From the IMG/VR virus record IMGVR_UViG_3300008952_000006, positions 1 through 64,000 of that record: DNA of 64,000 nt. One strand, 5' to 3'. Position numbers and translations under genes: made by a program. The notes beneath the pieces were generated by a model that had not been told where the DNA came from, made no database searches, and worked only from the letters and a program-made list of their open reading frames with translations. This document shows positions 15,391 to 22,844 of this stretch, one piece after another. Each line of letters starts with the position of its first letter. Within the stretch, counting starts at the first letter, position 1. The stretch comes from a virus.

Positions 15391-15798
15391 ATGACTATCA
15401 CTGATGTCATCGATACGGAAAATAAGTGTGTTATTGAAATAGAGTTGGACGACGACTTCGAGGAGAAGTTTATAGAAATCCACAAAGCACGAAAATGGAA
15501 CGAGGCGCAATTTAAATCCTGGTTCAAAAACGTCCTTTGGAGAACGCTATTGACTATAGAAAAAGGCGGATACGATACAATTTATGATAAATATATCACT
15601 AATAAAATCATTGGTGATATTAAAAATGCGAAAGTTGGAGATATCGTGTCCTTCTGGAAATTAAACAATGGGGAACACACGAGATACATCTCTGATATAA
15701 GTAAAGCGACCCTTGTGACAGAGCCGCTATGGGAGACAGACCAATCCTATAGAGTTAAATTTAAGGACATCACAAGAATTGTGCGTAAGATCCCGTAA
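15391..15798 (+). CDS. Hypothetical protein
   Basis: A 135-aa Lys/Ile-rich protein, noticeably AT-richer in codon choice than its neighbours. The acidic N-terminal segment (ENKCVIEIELDDDFEEKFIE) is followed by WFKNVLWRTLLTIEK and a strand-rich C-terminus. Not recognised. The ribosome site is poor (GGCGG next to the ATG); a GGAGG at 15359 belongs to a 15-codon frame that overlaps the start, so coupling is possible. Possibly a late acquisition. Confidence 0.55.
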   Translation: MTITDVIDTENKCVIEIELDDDFEEKFIEIHKARKWNEAQFKSWFKNVLWRTLLTIEKGGYDTIYDKYITNKIIGDIKNAKVGDIVSFWKLNNGEHTRYISDISKATLVTEPLWETDQSYRVKFKDITRIVRKIP

Positions 15799-15819
15799 TA
15801 TCTTGAAGCTGCCTCCCCG

Positions 15820-15876
15820 CCCGCCACCGTCCATGGGCTTGTTGTTGCCCGCTCCTACGGGGGTCAGGGTGGCGGG
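15820..15876. terminator. GC-rich stem-loop between converging genes
   Basis: CCCGCCACC (15820-15828) pairs with GGTGGCGGG (15868-15876) between the ends of a plus and a minus gene. It lacks a T-run but is positioned as a two-way transcription end. Confidence 0.5.
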
Positions 15877-15890
15877 GGGCGGCTTCCTGC

Positions 15891-16031
15891 CTAGTAGAGC
15901 GCGTGTAAGGTAAAAAAGGTTGTCAGTGTCGCAACGACAGACCCATAGCAAACACCGATAAACATACCCAAAGAAAAAGCACTGAGCTTTTTCGTGACGC
16001 TGAAGATTTTTAGTATTATATTTTTTATCAT
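15891..16031 (-). CDS. Small single-pass membrane protein
   Basis: A 46-aa protein starting MIKNIILKIFSVTKK. GAGGT lies 7 nt upstream of this start, which I prefer to the longer frame from 16142. Positively charged N-terminus, then one transmembrane helix (about 18-40, AFSLGMFIGVCYGSVVATLT). Not assignable. It is the last gene of a four-gene minus-strand island that includes another membrane protein. Confidence 0.55.
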   Translation of the reverse strand: MIKNIILKIFSVTKKLSAFSLGMFIGVCYGSVVATLTTFFTLHALY

Positions 16032-16063
16032 CGATAATACCTCGGCCCTGCACTCATGAATAT

Positions 16064-16384
16064 CTAGTGAACAATGTAGGCACCAAAGAGATGCCAGCCG
16101 AAGACCATTAAGTAGCCTGCGAGTAAGAAAGAGAGAATCCACCGATACTTGCTGGACAGGGCGTAATCAAGAAACAGCAAAGCAAAGGCAACGATTAAAG
16201 CTTTCGCAAAAATAAAAAGAGAAGGGCTAACCCCATAAAAAGCTTCCATAATTGGGTTGAGTTCTTCAACCCCCTGCTCAAGGAAATGAAGCGTGAAAGC
16301 ACCGTCCAGTATGTTCAACAGGTAGAGAATTATTACCCTTGAATCAGTACGCTTTCTACGTGGTCGGAAGGTTCTTCTAAACAT
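16064..16384 (-). CDS. Integral membrane protein, DUF5658-like
   Basis: A 106-aa protein. After an Arg-rich start (FRRTFRPRRKRTD) come three transmembrane helices: about 17-36 (VIILYLLNILDGAFTLHFLE), 52-72 and 80-102. The LDxxxTxxxLxxGxxELNP pattern in and after helix 1 is typical of small DUF5658-type membrane proteins. Role unknown. It is part of the same minus-strand unit as the genes at 15891, 16388 and 16593. Confidence 0.65.
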   Translation of the reverse strand: MFRRTFRPRRKRTDSRVIILYLLNILDGAFTLHFLEQGVEELNPIMEAFYGVSPSLFIFAKALIVAFALLFLDYALSSKYRWILSFLLAGYLMVFGWHLFGAYIVH

Positions 16385-16387
16385 AGG

Positions 16388-16588
16388 TTATTTTCCGTCG
16401 AAGTATTTTAAAATCAGGGATCGTAAGTGTCCTGCTGAATGGCTCTTGGGATTTCTGTGAAATTGATAGAGCCAGTCGCCGGGAACAACAAACAAGACGC
16501 CTTTTCTTGCGTCCCAAATGCCTGGGGAGAATTCGCACTGGCCTACGCCGGAGTCTCCATCTTTCGCAATAAATAAAAACCATGCCAT
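16388..16588 (-). CDS. Small hypothetical protein
   Basis: A 66-aa protein, MAWFLFIAKDGDSGVGQCEF at the start and a basic, His-rich end. An overlapping second frame (16377-16583) is Arg-rich and less protein-like, so I prefer this one. The ribosome site is weak (GAAG). Not recognised; moderate confidence that it is translated, mainly from its tight fit between the two neighbouring genes. Confidence 0.45.
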   Translation of the reverse strand: MAWFLFIAKDGDSGVGQCEFSPGIWDARKGVLFVVPGDWLYQFHRNPKSHSAGHLRSLILKYFDGK

Positions 16589-16592
16589 ATCT

Positions 16593-16937
16593 TCATTCTG
16601 GGCTAGTTATCACTCGCAGAGCGGGCCTCCCGTCTTTGCGAATTGGGGCAATCCCGTCATTTAATTCCTCAAAGTGAACAGCTATCTCACCGAATTCATT
16701 GGGGTTTTTGTCTCCCTCATCAACAGCAATAAAACAACGCGGGAACACACTCACAATTGTTCCGGTAGCGCCGCGCAATATTCGTCGCACAAAGGCTCCC
16801 CCTACAAAGGGATCGGCTACCTGTAAGTCGCGCATAAACATTACACGGGTGCCTTTTTCAAATAAGCGTGGGCTTTCGCCCTTCTTCCAAACCTTGGTTG
16901 AATATACTTTGTCTTCTTCGTCTTGAGTCACAGACAC
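16593..16937 (-). CDS. Hypothetical beta-rich protein
   Basis: A 114-aa protein. The middle (ATGTIVSVFPRCFIAVDEGD) has the alternating pattern and turn of a KOW/SH3-like barrel; the ends are charged. Such small barrels are common accessory proteins in phages. It heads the minus-strand island and diverges from the plus-strand gene at 17137; the 200 nt between hold a promoter-like element on the plus strand and an AT-rich TATAAATA on either side. Confidence 0.6.
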   Translation of the reverse strand: MSVTQDEEDKVYSTKVWKKGESPRLFEKGTRVMFMRDLQVADPFVGGAFVRRILRGATGTIVSVFPRCFIAVDEGDKNPNEFGEIAVHFEELNDGIAPIRKDGRPALRVITSPE

Positions 16938-17021
16938 GAATCCCCCCCTCAGCTATAAATATACATGTGTAATAAACGGGTGAGGAACCCTGTAATAAAT
17001 TCTAAAGGGGCTTCTACCCCG

Positions 17022-17050
17022 GCAATAAACCTGCCGCTCTTGGGTATAAG
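17022..17050 (+). promoter_or_regulatory. Candidate phage promoter GCAATA-17-TATAAG
   Basis: Member of the recurring motif with one change in the first box. A small GGGG-CTTCTA-CCCC hairpin immediately precedes it. It drives, by position, the gene at 17137. Confidence 0.55.
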
Positions 17051-17136
17051 GTTATTGTAGGGATATATTTATTTATACAAATATATTTCTATGGGAGAAG
17101 AAACTATTTGCCCCGTCTGGGGAGAAGGAGTCAAAA

Positions 17137-17652
17137 ATGAGTCTCATAGATGACATGTACGCAGGCAGGGTGTTGCCTGCTAGCACCTGCCCCCACAAGG
17201 TGGGGCAGATCCACAATGAGCTAGTACGTCGGCTAGAAAGGGAGCTTAATAAATCCCATGTCTGGCTTGCCGTGTGCACCGTAGCGGTAGAGGCTGGACA
17301 CTGGCGAGGGGACAGGCTTTTGAAGAGAAGGCTAAAGCTCCTAGACATGATAAACGCGTGCAGGTTGTTCCTAGGCACCGATATCTTGAAGCCAGAAACA
17401 GGTTGGGCCCGGAAGGGTCTTGTCTACGGATATGGCGCGCATAGCCAGTGGAGACGGGAAACCGGTCACAGTGCTGAGACAACATTCGCGTTGTCTGAAT
17501 TTGTGTTGACCGCTCTCAAGATTAACAATGGTATTGTGTTTGCGGCACCCGGCTTAAAAGAGGAATTAAACGAGTTTGGGGAAATGATGTTCAAACGCAT
17601 GCAAGAAGGCATGCTTAAGGAGGCAGAGGCATATGAAGAAGAAGAAGAATAA
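17137..17652 (+). CDS. Hypothetical helical protein
   Basis: A 171-aa protein with AAGGAG 8 nt before ATG. Mostly helical and charged, with a Glu-rich tail (EAEAYEEEEE). A central segment with Trp and His (VYGYGAHSQWRRETGHS) is flanked by amphipathic helices. No catalytic motif recognised. The next small gene starts inside its last codons. Confidence 0.65.
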   Translation: MSLIDDMYAGRVLPASTCPHKVGQIHNELVRRLERELNKSHVWLAVCTVAVEAGHWRGDRLLKRRLKLLDMINACRLFLGTDILKPETGWARKGLVYGYGAHSQWRRETGHSAETTFALSEFVLTALKINNGIVFAAPGLKEELNEFGEMMFKRMQEGMLKEAEAYEEEEE

Positions 17653-17791
17653 AGAAAGCTTAAGTGGTGGGAAGGCGTACATGGAATATCTATTCTCCAC
17701 GTATCCGCCATCAATGACGTTGAGGGACGTAGTGGCGTGCGAGCAAAAGCGAATGTCTGTAATTAAAGATGCAGCCAAAAGTAAAAAATAA
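17633..17791 (+). CDS. 52-aa basic protein overlapping the previous gene
   Basis: A small frame with an AGGAGG ribosome site 8 nt before ATG, overlapping the end of 17137-17652 by 20 nt. The product starts MKKKKNKESLSGG, has a central YMEYLFSTYPPSMTLRDVVA and ends in a Lys/Ser-rich tail. The strong ribosome site and tail overlap are typical of this genome's small genes. Function unknown; a nucleic-acid-binding role would fit the charge but is a guess. Confidence 0.55.
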   Translation: MKKKKNKESLSGGKAYMEYLFSTYPPSMTLRDVVACEQKRMSVIKDAAKSKK

Positions 17792-17843
17792 CCCATACCA
17801 CAGGCGGCCCCGCGCAAGATAAACTGGACGAGGAGGAAGAGAT

Positions 17844-18287
17844 ATGGATGATGGAACCACAGGCACGTTAGAGGCCATCGAGGCGCTCACTCTGCAGGCT
17901 GCTGCGCCCTACACTGTTTCCGCATGGACCGAAAAGGTACAAAGCGGCTATAAACAGTACGAGACCGCAGACAGGCTGACAACATATCTAATCCTTGCCT
18001 ACAAAGGAAGGGTCCTGTTCTACGGTGTGGAGGTCCCCAAAAAGCGCTTCACGATACCCTCACTTTCAGGTGATCCTGAGTGTGAGGAGTATCTTGCGGC
18101 TCTGTACACTCCGTGCTTGTTCGCTCATAGGGGCGACATCAGCATCGAAGAGTTAAAGGACATCGTGCATGCGGATAGCGACTATGAGATCTGCAGCTTA
18201 AAATCCCTGGCTCCTGGCGAAGAGGAAACCGACGATGGGTTCTTCTTAAGAAACGCCATGTGGCTTGTAAACGCATTAATCCATTAG
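17844..18287 (+). CDS. Hypothetical acidic protein
   Basis: A 147-aa acidic protein, not recognised. AGGAGG-like sequence (GAGGAGGAAGAGATATGG) precedes the ATG. The N-terminal part is helical, the middle has strands (TTYLILAYKGRVLFYGVEVP). An EELKDIVHADSDYEICSL segment follows. No metal ligands or membrane segments. Confidence 0.6.
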   Translation: MDDGTTGTLEAIEALTLQAAAPYTVSAWTEKVQSGYKQYETADRLTTYLILAYKGRVLFYGVEVPKKRFTIPSLSGDPECEEYLAALYTPCLFAHRGDISIEELKDIVHADSDYEICSLKSLAPGEEETDDGFFLRNAMWLVNALIH

Positions 18288-18298
18288 AGGAGGTAATG

Positions 18299-18478
18299 AT
18301 GGGCAGGCTTGGAGTAGAGTGGATCCCCGACTGGCATATGAAGAAATTAACTTGCGCCTCTTGCGGAGAGAGGCGATCAGTAAAGTATAAAACAAGTGAG
18401 GGAGAGACCCTCTGTAATATGTGTGTTGCAGCACCAAAGCGCACCCAAGCGCCAGCACACAAACCTACAGAGATTTGA
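18299..18478 (+). CDS. Small zinc-ribbon protein
   Basis: A 59-aa protein with two Cys pairs, CASCGER and CNMCVAA, spaced about 19 residues apart: a treble-clef or zinc-ribbon fold. GAGGAGG sits 5 nt before the ATG at 18299 and only 2 nt before the one at 18296, so I take 18299. Zinc ribbons of this size in phages are usually DNA, RNA or RNA-polymerase binding modules. Confidence 0.6.
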   Translation: MGRLGVEWIPDWHMKKLTCASCGERRSVKYKTSEGETLCNMCVAAPKRTQAPAHKPTEI

Positions 18479-18505
18479 GAGGGATACCCTGGGGTGGGTC
18501 GGCGC

Positions 18506-18543
18506 GGGCGGCGTCGTTAGTGCTCTCCAAGAGCACACCGCCC
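18506..18543 (+). promoter_or_regulatory. Perfect two-part stem-loop upstream of 18559
   Basis: GGGCGG (18506-18511) pairs with CCGCCC, and inside it GTGCTCT-CCA-AGAGCAC forms a 7-bp hairpin. There is no T-run. It ends 16 nt before a start codon and could protect the 3' RNA end of the previous gene or regulate the next one. Confidence 0.5.
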
Positions 18544-18558
18544 GTGGGGGAGGATCGA

Positions 18559-18714
18559 ATGATTCCAGCATGGCTGATCGAGGAACTTGAGAGACTTCGT
18601 GAAGAGCAACAACGTGAGGAGCAGGAGCGGCTCCAGTTACCGCTCCCAGAAAATAGGCGTCAGGAGCAACCGAAAAAAGAGCCCACGCCAACGACAATAA
18701 GTTTCGAACTGTAG
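18559..18714 (+). CDS. Conserved small phage protein (MIPAWLIEEL type)
   Basis: A 51-aa protein starting MIPAWLIEELERLREEQQ. This opening followed by a charged helix and a Pro-rich tail (LQLPLPENRR) recurs in small phage proteins of unknown role. GGAGG before the ATG fixes the start within a longer open frame. Its stop codon lies in the left arm of the folded element at 18704-18803. Confidence 0.6.
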   Translation: MIPAWLIEELERLREEQQREEQERLQLPLPENRRQEQPKKEPTPTTISFEL

Positions 18715-18803
18715 GGGTCAGTATTCCCCCGCCTGGGCCGAATACCATGTGAATCCCAGGTCGCGACACGGGTTTACCGGTGTGGGGAGCCTCTACAGTT
18801 CGA
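18704..18803 (+). ncRNA. Cloverleaf-like folded element
   Basis: TCGAACTGTAG (18704-18714) pairs perfectly over 11 bp with CTACAGTTCGA (18793-18803). Three hairpins lie inside: GGGG/CCCC, CCTGGG/CCCAGG with a 17-nt loop, and CACGGGT/ACCGGTG with one G-G mismatch. The four-arm outline resembles a tRNA, but there is no TTCGA-type T loop and no anticodon loop of normal size, so it is not called a tRNA. A tRNA-like regulatory or processing element is possible. Confidence 0.45.
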
Positions 18804-18843
18804 TTTAAAATCACGGACTTTCTTTTTGAGTGGAGAGATAACA

Positions 18844-19134
18844 ATGGAAAAAGCTGAAGACGAAGCCGTCCCAGTTAAGTGGTGGGAGTACGAGGTCTGG
18901 AGACATTGGACCCGCCACCCTAATGCTTGGACATACAAACACCCAGTAGAGAACCCACGTGTAATTTTTACGCGTTGGGGGAGCGTAAAGCTGGGCTGCA
19001 TACATAAAGAGATGGATGACGATGGTCGCATCACATACCGCATCGAAGGATCAAGGCATACTTTTCAATACCTTAAAGATGCTGGTTGCGCCTTATATGC
19101 AAGGCACTGTTTAAGTGGTCTTAGTACGTGGTAG
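18844..19134 (+). CDS. Hypothetical Trp-rich protein
   Basis: A 96-aa protein starting MEKAEDEAVPVKWWEYEVWR, with AGAGAT upstream. It is rich in Trp, His and Tyr in the first half and strand-rich in the second. Not recognised. It lies between two folded non-coding stretches. Confidence 0.55.
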   Translation: MEKAEDEAVPVKWWEYEVWRHWTRHPNAWTYKHPVENPRVIFTRWGSVKLGCIHKEMDDDGRITYRIEGSRHTFQYLKDAGCALYARHCLSGLSTW

Positions 19135-19137
19135 CGT

Positions 19138-19463
19138 GCTATGATCACAACGGCTCGGGGCGGTGAGCAGGTTGTGCTGCTTATAAAGGCCGCCGCTTAC
19201 GGGCCAACTCCTGCATCTACTCACTCCCCGATCTCCTTTCTAGTACTTTGGTGGGGGGAGTGGGTAGGTGCTACCCCAACATTTTTTAAGATTTCCTGCA
19301 ACGCTTAGGCAAGAAATACCGTTTAGTATGTTGGGTGGACTTGGATGACTCATCCACAAGTCTTTTTATAAAAAAGTTCCAATCACCGGTCAGATGAACC
19401 GGTCTTCTACACCTAGGATAGTGAGCCCTCAGCGGTTGCCCCGCTACGTAAGGAGTTAGCGAC
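19138..19463 (+). ncRNA. 325-nt folded non-coding region
   Basis: No gene found. Pairings include GGTAGC/GCTACC (around 19130 and 19270), GGCGG/CCGCC enclosing AGCAG-GTTGTG-CTGCT, CACTCCCC/GGGGAGTG, a terminator at 19338-19367 and ACCGGT-CAGATGA-ACCGGT after it. Size and layout (stems, terminator, then a ribosome site) are like the region upstream of the TROVE gene. A structured RNA ending near 19367 is a reasonable reading. Confidence 0.45.
19338..19367 (+). terminator. Intrinsic terminator
   Basis: GACTTGGATG-ACT-CATCC(AC)AAGTC hairpin followed by five T. It ends transcripts covering the folded region 19138-19367. Confidence 0.75.
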
Positions 19464-19640
19464 ATGAAAAATAAACCAATTAGCGATGAAGAGTTAGCAA
19501 TGGCGAAGTTTAAACAGCTTCAGAACAAACTGAACCCATCCGCTCGAGCCAGGGAGGCTGCCGAGCGGTCGGATCGGGCGATGCGAGTTTCGCCCAATAG
19601 TTGGCACCGGCACGGGAAACGTGGACCGGGCGAATTTTAA
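19464..19640 (+). CDS. 58-aa basic protein
   Basis: A short frame with AAGGAG 8 nt before ATG: MKNKPISDEELAMAKFKQLQ, then a helical Arg-rich segment (SARAREAAERSDRAMRV) and a His/Gly/Arg-rich end. Composition is protein-like throughout. Function unknown; charge would fit nucleic-acid binding. Confidence 0.5.
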   Translation: MKNKPISDEELAMAKFKQLQNKLNPSARAREAAERSDRAMRVSPNSWHRHGKRGPGEF

Positions 19641-19664
19641 AACCACCAAACCAATGAGGGCGTT

Positions 19665-20189
19665 ATGCCAGAACAAGAAAAAGAACCTACCAGCGAAGAG
19701 CTGCAAGAACTTATAGTCTACATGTCAGAGCTTCCAAAAGAGTTCGCTCTAGAAGCAGAGCCTGAGTTGCTAACAATTATGCGAGCAGCCGAGTGTTGGC
19801 AATCCGTGGTAACGGATGCGACAGAAAGGGATATGTCGGTCCAGGAAGAGGTGAGGAGCCACTTCACAAAGTTCAAAACCTACTTCGAGAAAGACATCAC
19901 AGGGCCCTGCGCGCATTGCGAAACCCCATTGTCTGCTGAAGACTATATCCTTGATTGTGGTCCCGAACTTATTGAAAATGTCTGCTGCATGAATTGCGGC
20001 ATAGGCATGTTAGCTGAACGGCACGTGGAATGTTGCGAGGCTCACTGGACCATGCGGATAAATCAAAGAGCGGGGCTCGACAGTGGCTTGCGGGGGTGCA
20101 TTGCCGAGTTCTCAACTAAAGAACACCCGCTACACGACGTGTACGTCATTACTAAAGCAAGGCTCTTACAGCAGGTAAGAGGCATGTAA
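19665..20189 (+). CDS. Hypothetical cysteine-rich protein
   Basis: A 174-aa protein. The helical acidic N-terminal half is followed by a Cys cluster: CAHC, then VCCMNC and VECCEAH, likely one or two zinc sites (about residues 84-128). The C-terminal tail is basic. Zinc-binding phage proteins of this kind are usually of unknown function. The terminator directly follows its stop and overlaps a promoter-like element. Confidence 0.6.
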   Translation: MPEQEKEPTSEELQELIVYMSELPKEFALEAEPELLTIMRAAECWQSVVTDATERDMSVQEEVRSHFTKFKTYFEKDITGPCAHCETPLSAEDYILDCGPELIENVCCMNCGIGMLAERHVECCEAHWTMRINQRAGLDSGLRGCIAEFSTKEHPLHDVYVITKARLLQQVRGM

Positions 20190-20219
20190 AAAAGGGGGCG
20201 CAAAACGCGTCCTCTTTTT
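20190..20219 (+). terminator. Intrinsic terminator
   Basis: AGGGGGCGC-AAAA-CGCGTCCTC-type hairpin with T5. The second half coincides with the promoter-like element at 20200-20228, so end and start of adjacent units are interleaved. Confidence 0.75.
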
Positions 20220-20228
20220 AGGGATAAG
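20200..20228 (+). promoter_or_regulatory. Candidate phage promoter GCAAAA-17-GATAAG
   Basis: The first box is the loop and right arm of the terminator hairpin; GGATAAG follows at 22 nt. It is 26 nt before the start at 20254. Confidence 0.6.
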
Positions 20229-20253
20229 TATAGTAGAAGGAGGGTTATCAACC

Positions 20254-20637
20254 ATGATGCCGAAACTAACATTGTCTTCTGGTCTTAAGGTGGCGAACTT
20301 CTCGTCCCCCCACACATTCACATTTACCACAGGGGAGCAGCTTGAGGCTTGCACCCCGGAAAGAAGCTCGTCGCTAATGCTGCGAGCCATCGAAGAGGAG
20401 ACCATGAACCCTCGCGGGTTCGTGGACATAGCGCTGCAGTTTAAGCTGTCGTCGGAGGTTGAGAGCGCACTGATAGATGCGCATCTTGACGAGGCGGTGG
20501 ACGTAATAATCGTACCATTCCCTGTAATAACTGCGGTCAAGGACGCGGGGATGTTCTCCCTGTTTCCGAAAATCAGGACCATTAGGTCTGCAGACAGGGT
20601 GACGAAGACGATCCACACGGATCGGTTTTGTCTATAA
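20254..20637 (+). CDS. Conserved hypothetical phage protein
   Basis: A 127-aa protein. LTLSSGLKVANFSSPHTFTF, then a LEACTPERSSSL segment, VDVIIVPFPVITAVKD and the C-terminal IRSADRVTKTIHTDRFC form a pattern I recognise from hypothetical proteins of large phages, without known function. Length agrees. GGAGGG precedes the ATG pair; 20254 or 20257 may be used. It stands alone between two terminators with its own promoter-like element. Confidence 0.7.
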   Translation: MMPKLTLSSGLKVANFSSPHTFTFTTGEQLEACTPERSSSLMLRAIEEETMNPRGFVDIALQFKLSSEVESALIDAHLDEAVDVIIVPFPVITAVKDAGMFSLFPKIRTIRSADRVTKTIHTDRFCL

Positions 20638-20639
20638 CC

Positions 20640-20662
20640 AAAGGGGGCCTCCCCCTTTCTTA
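20640..20662 (+). terminator. Intrinsic terminator
   Basis: AAGGGGG-CCT-CCCCCTTT, short perfect hairpin directly after the stop at 20637. Confidence 0.75.
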
Positions 20663-20665
20663 CCC

Positions 20666-20694
20666 GCAAAGCGTTGCCCTTTTTAGGGCATAAG
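20666..20694 (+). promoter_or_regulatory. Candidate phage promoter GCAAAG-17-CATAAG
   Basis: GCAAAGCGT, then GGCATAAGAAACATGGAAGAA; 12 of the last 13 bases match the copy at 9609. It precedes the PPP-type phosphatase gene. Confidence 0.65.
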
Positions 20695-20738
20695 AAACAT
20701 GGAAGAACTCACTTCTAAAACAGATAGGAGGTGCCTTT

Positions 20739-21587
20739 ATGGGTACTACGGTAATTATCGGAGATGTGCATGGATGCACTCTCGAATTAAAGTTTATGCT
20801 CGCCCTTGTCGGGGCTACGTATGATATTGAGGAAGTTATTTTCGTAGGTGACTTAATGGATAAGGGGCCCGCGTCAGCAGCGACATTAGAATTTGTCCGA
20901 GAGATGGACGAGGTGGGGCTTGCCGTAAAGCAGGACCTAAAGAAAATTACTGTGACCGTGGTAGAAGGTAACCACGAGAACAAGAACTTTCGCTTCTGGA
21001 CAAAAATGGCGGCGGGGGATGTAGAGGGCGCAATGGCCATGAAGGGGTCTGAGGAGATGGCCAGCATCTTTGAGGAAACATCCCAGGAGCTACGGGACTG
21101 GATGCGTGCAAAGTGCGTACCCTATGTCGTAAAGCCTGATTTGGGCCTAGCCGTGGTGCATGGTGGCATTCTCCCCTCTGTTGTGAAGTTGCCTCAGGAA
21201 CCTACAGAGCTTGGGGGTAAAAATAAACGCCGAGTTTTGCGGTCTATGTATATCAGGTATGTAGATAAGGACACGGGATCCATGATTAAATTCATGGATG
21301 AAAAACCAGGGGATCCCTTTTGGGCTGATATATATGATGGCCGCTTTGGTCATATATACTTCGGACACCAACCGTGGTTGGGTCAGACGTCCTGGGACGA
21401 GCCGCGTCCCCTCGACTTCACGAGAAAAGGAAACCCTAAGAAGTTCCCGCATGCTACAGGTTTAGACCTGGGGTGTGTCCATGGAGGCGAGCTTTGCGCC
21501 GTTTTGATTGATAACGAAACCCGTGAGCGTGAATTTTACTCCGTGAGTGCAGAACAGGAGTACTGCGCCCCATTGGACATCAATTAA
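20739..21587 (+). CDS. Serine/threonine-type (PPP) protein phosphatase-like enzyme
   Basis: A 282-aa protein with all PPP-family motifs: GDVHG, GDLMDKG, GNHE, VHGGILP, FGHQPW and a C-terminal LDLGCVHGGELC. The two-metal centre hydrolyses phosphoester bonds; relatives include phage lambda-type phosphatase and the ApaH-like diadenosine-tetraphosphatases. Substrate not readable. AGGAGG lies 7 nt before the ATG. A second, distinct metallophosphoesterase lies at 10708 and a third at 40904. Confidence 0.85.
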   Translation: MGTTVIIGDVHGCTLELKFMLALVGATYDIEEVIFVGDLMDKGPASAATLEFVREMDEVGLAVKQDLKKITVTVVEGNHENKNFRFWTKMAAGDVEGAMAMKGSEEMASIFEETSQELRDWMRAKCVPYVVKPDLGLAVVHGGILPSVVKLPQEPTELGGKNKRRVLRSMYIRYVDKDTGSMIKFMDEKPGDPFWADIYDGRFGHIYFGHQPWLGQTSWDEPRPLDFTRKGNPKKFPHATGLDLGCVHGGELCAVLIDNETREREFYSVSAEQEYCAPLDIN

Positions 21588-21674
21588 AAATAGTGGGGGG
21601 TGTAAAGCCCCCTCACTTCTTTTTATTTATTACTCGACTTCTTCAGCCCATATTACTTGTTATATCATTTAATT

Positions 21675-22841
21675 ATGGGGAAATTACTAATAATACTCGT
21701 ACTAGTATTTTCAGTAGGTTGTCAGGAAGAATATCGTCTCCTCAATATACGATGCCAACAGCCTTGCTACACAGGTCCACCTGAAACAAAAGACGTAGGT
21801 ATATGTAGGTCCGGAACCCCTGTTTGCGAGAACGAGGAAATAATTAGTTGTGAAGGGGAAGTCCTCCCAGAGGATGAGTACTGTGACCTAATTGATAATG
21901 ACTGCAACGGAACTGTTGATGACTCGGTGTGGGATGAGGAAGCAAACACTTCCTGCGGCTCCAATGTTGGCGAGTGCTACACGGGCCTAAACATATGTAC
22001 TAACGGTGGGATAGAGTGCGTCGGGGCAAGAGATGCGTCGGAAGAAACCTGTAATGGTCTAGACGATGACTGTAACGGATTTATAGATGACATGGAGCTT
22101 CTTGGTTACTGTTACGACGGAGATCCAGAAGACCTCTACCACGGAGAATGTCACGCAGGGATATTGATATGCGTGGACGGACTAGAGGTTTGCGACCAGC
22201 AACAGATGCCCACCGAAGAAATATGTGACGACCTTGACAACGATTGTGATGGTTTTATTGACGAGGACCTAAATGAAGGTGAGGAAGTAGACATCGTATT
22301 TGTCCTAGACAGGTCTGGTTCAATGAGAGATCACTTCCCAAGCGTGGCTAACGCGGCGCAACTATTCGCTGCAGCCTTTGCGGGAGTTCCGGAATTCCAA
22401 TTTGCGCTTGTAGGTATTCCCCACAGCCCCGGAACGTCTGACGTTGAGGTGCTCCTAGATTTTACCGATGCCTCGACATTTGTATCCACGCTTGCCACAA
22501 TGTCCACAACAGGTGGTGGAGCGGAAGCCAGCTATGATGCCCCGTACGCAGCCTCCAATGGAGATCTCGGCCTCTCTTGGCGAAGTGGTGACACTAGGAA
22601 GTACATTGTGCTGTTCACCGATGAGCAGGCTCAGAGCTATGTCTCCCCCGCATTGACGGAGGCCGACGTAGCTGCAGAGTTAGTGGCAGAAGATATTACT
22701 TTTTATGGTTTCATCTCCTCAATATACTATAGCCAGTTCGACGACATCGCTGACGACACAGGCGGAGCTATCTATTACCTAGGAAGCTCAGCTGACATGG
22801 AAGACGACCTAGCGAAAATATTCGACGACGAGTGTTGGTAG
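21675..22841 (+). CDS. Lipoprotein with MopE-type Asp-rich repeats and a vWA domain
   Basis: A 388-aa protein. The signal MGKLLIILVLVFSVGC has a lipobox (SVGC), so it is a predicted lipid-anchored export. Three copies of a C(D/N)xxDxDCxGxxDD motif follow (CDLIDNDCNGTVDD, CNGLDDDCNGFIDD, CDDLDNDCDGFIDE), like the metal-binding repeats of MopE-type proteins. The C-terminal half is a vWA domain with MIDAS DRSGS. Such proteins are frequent on myxobacterial surfaces and bind metal or ligands. On a phage genome it might alter the host surface or have been picked up from the host. The ribosome site is weak. Cys-rich throughout, so probably disulphide bonded. Confidence 0.8.
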   Translation: MGKLLIILVLVFSVGCQEEYRLLNIRCQQPCYTGPPETKDVGICRSGTPVCENEEIISCEGEVLPEDEYCDLIDNDCNGTVDDSVWDEEANTSCGSNVGECYTGLNICTNGGIECVGARDASEETCNGLDDDCNGFIDDMELLGYCYDGDPEDLYHGECHAGILICVDGLEVCDQQQMPTEEICDDLDNDCDGFIDEDLNEGEEVDIVFVLDRSGSMRDHFPSVANAAQLFAAAFAGVPEFQFALVGIPHSPGTSDVEVLLDFTDASTFVSTLATMSTTGGGAEASYDAPYAASNGDLGLSWRSGDTRKYIVLFTDEQAQSYVSPALTEADVAAELVAEDITFYGFISSIYYSQFDDIADDTGGAIYYLGSSADMEDDLAKIFDDECW

Positions 22842-22844
22842 CGG

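Noticed and set aside
18704-18803. tRNA gene
   Set aside because: Four-arm outline but no TTCGA-type T loop, wrong anticodon loop size and a mismatch in the T-arm position.
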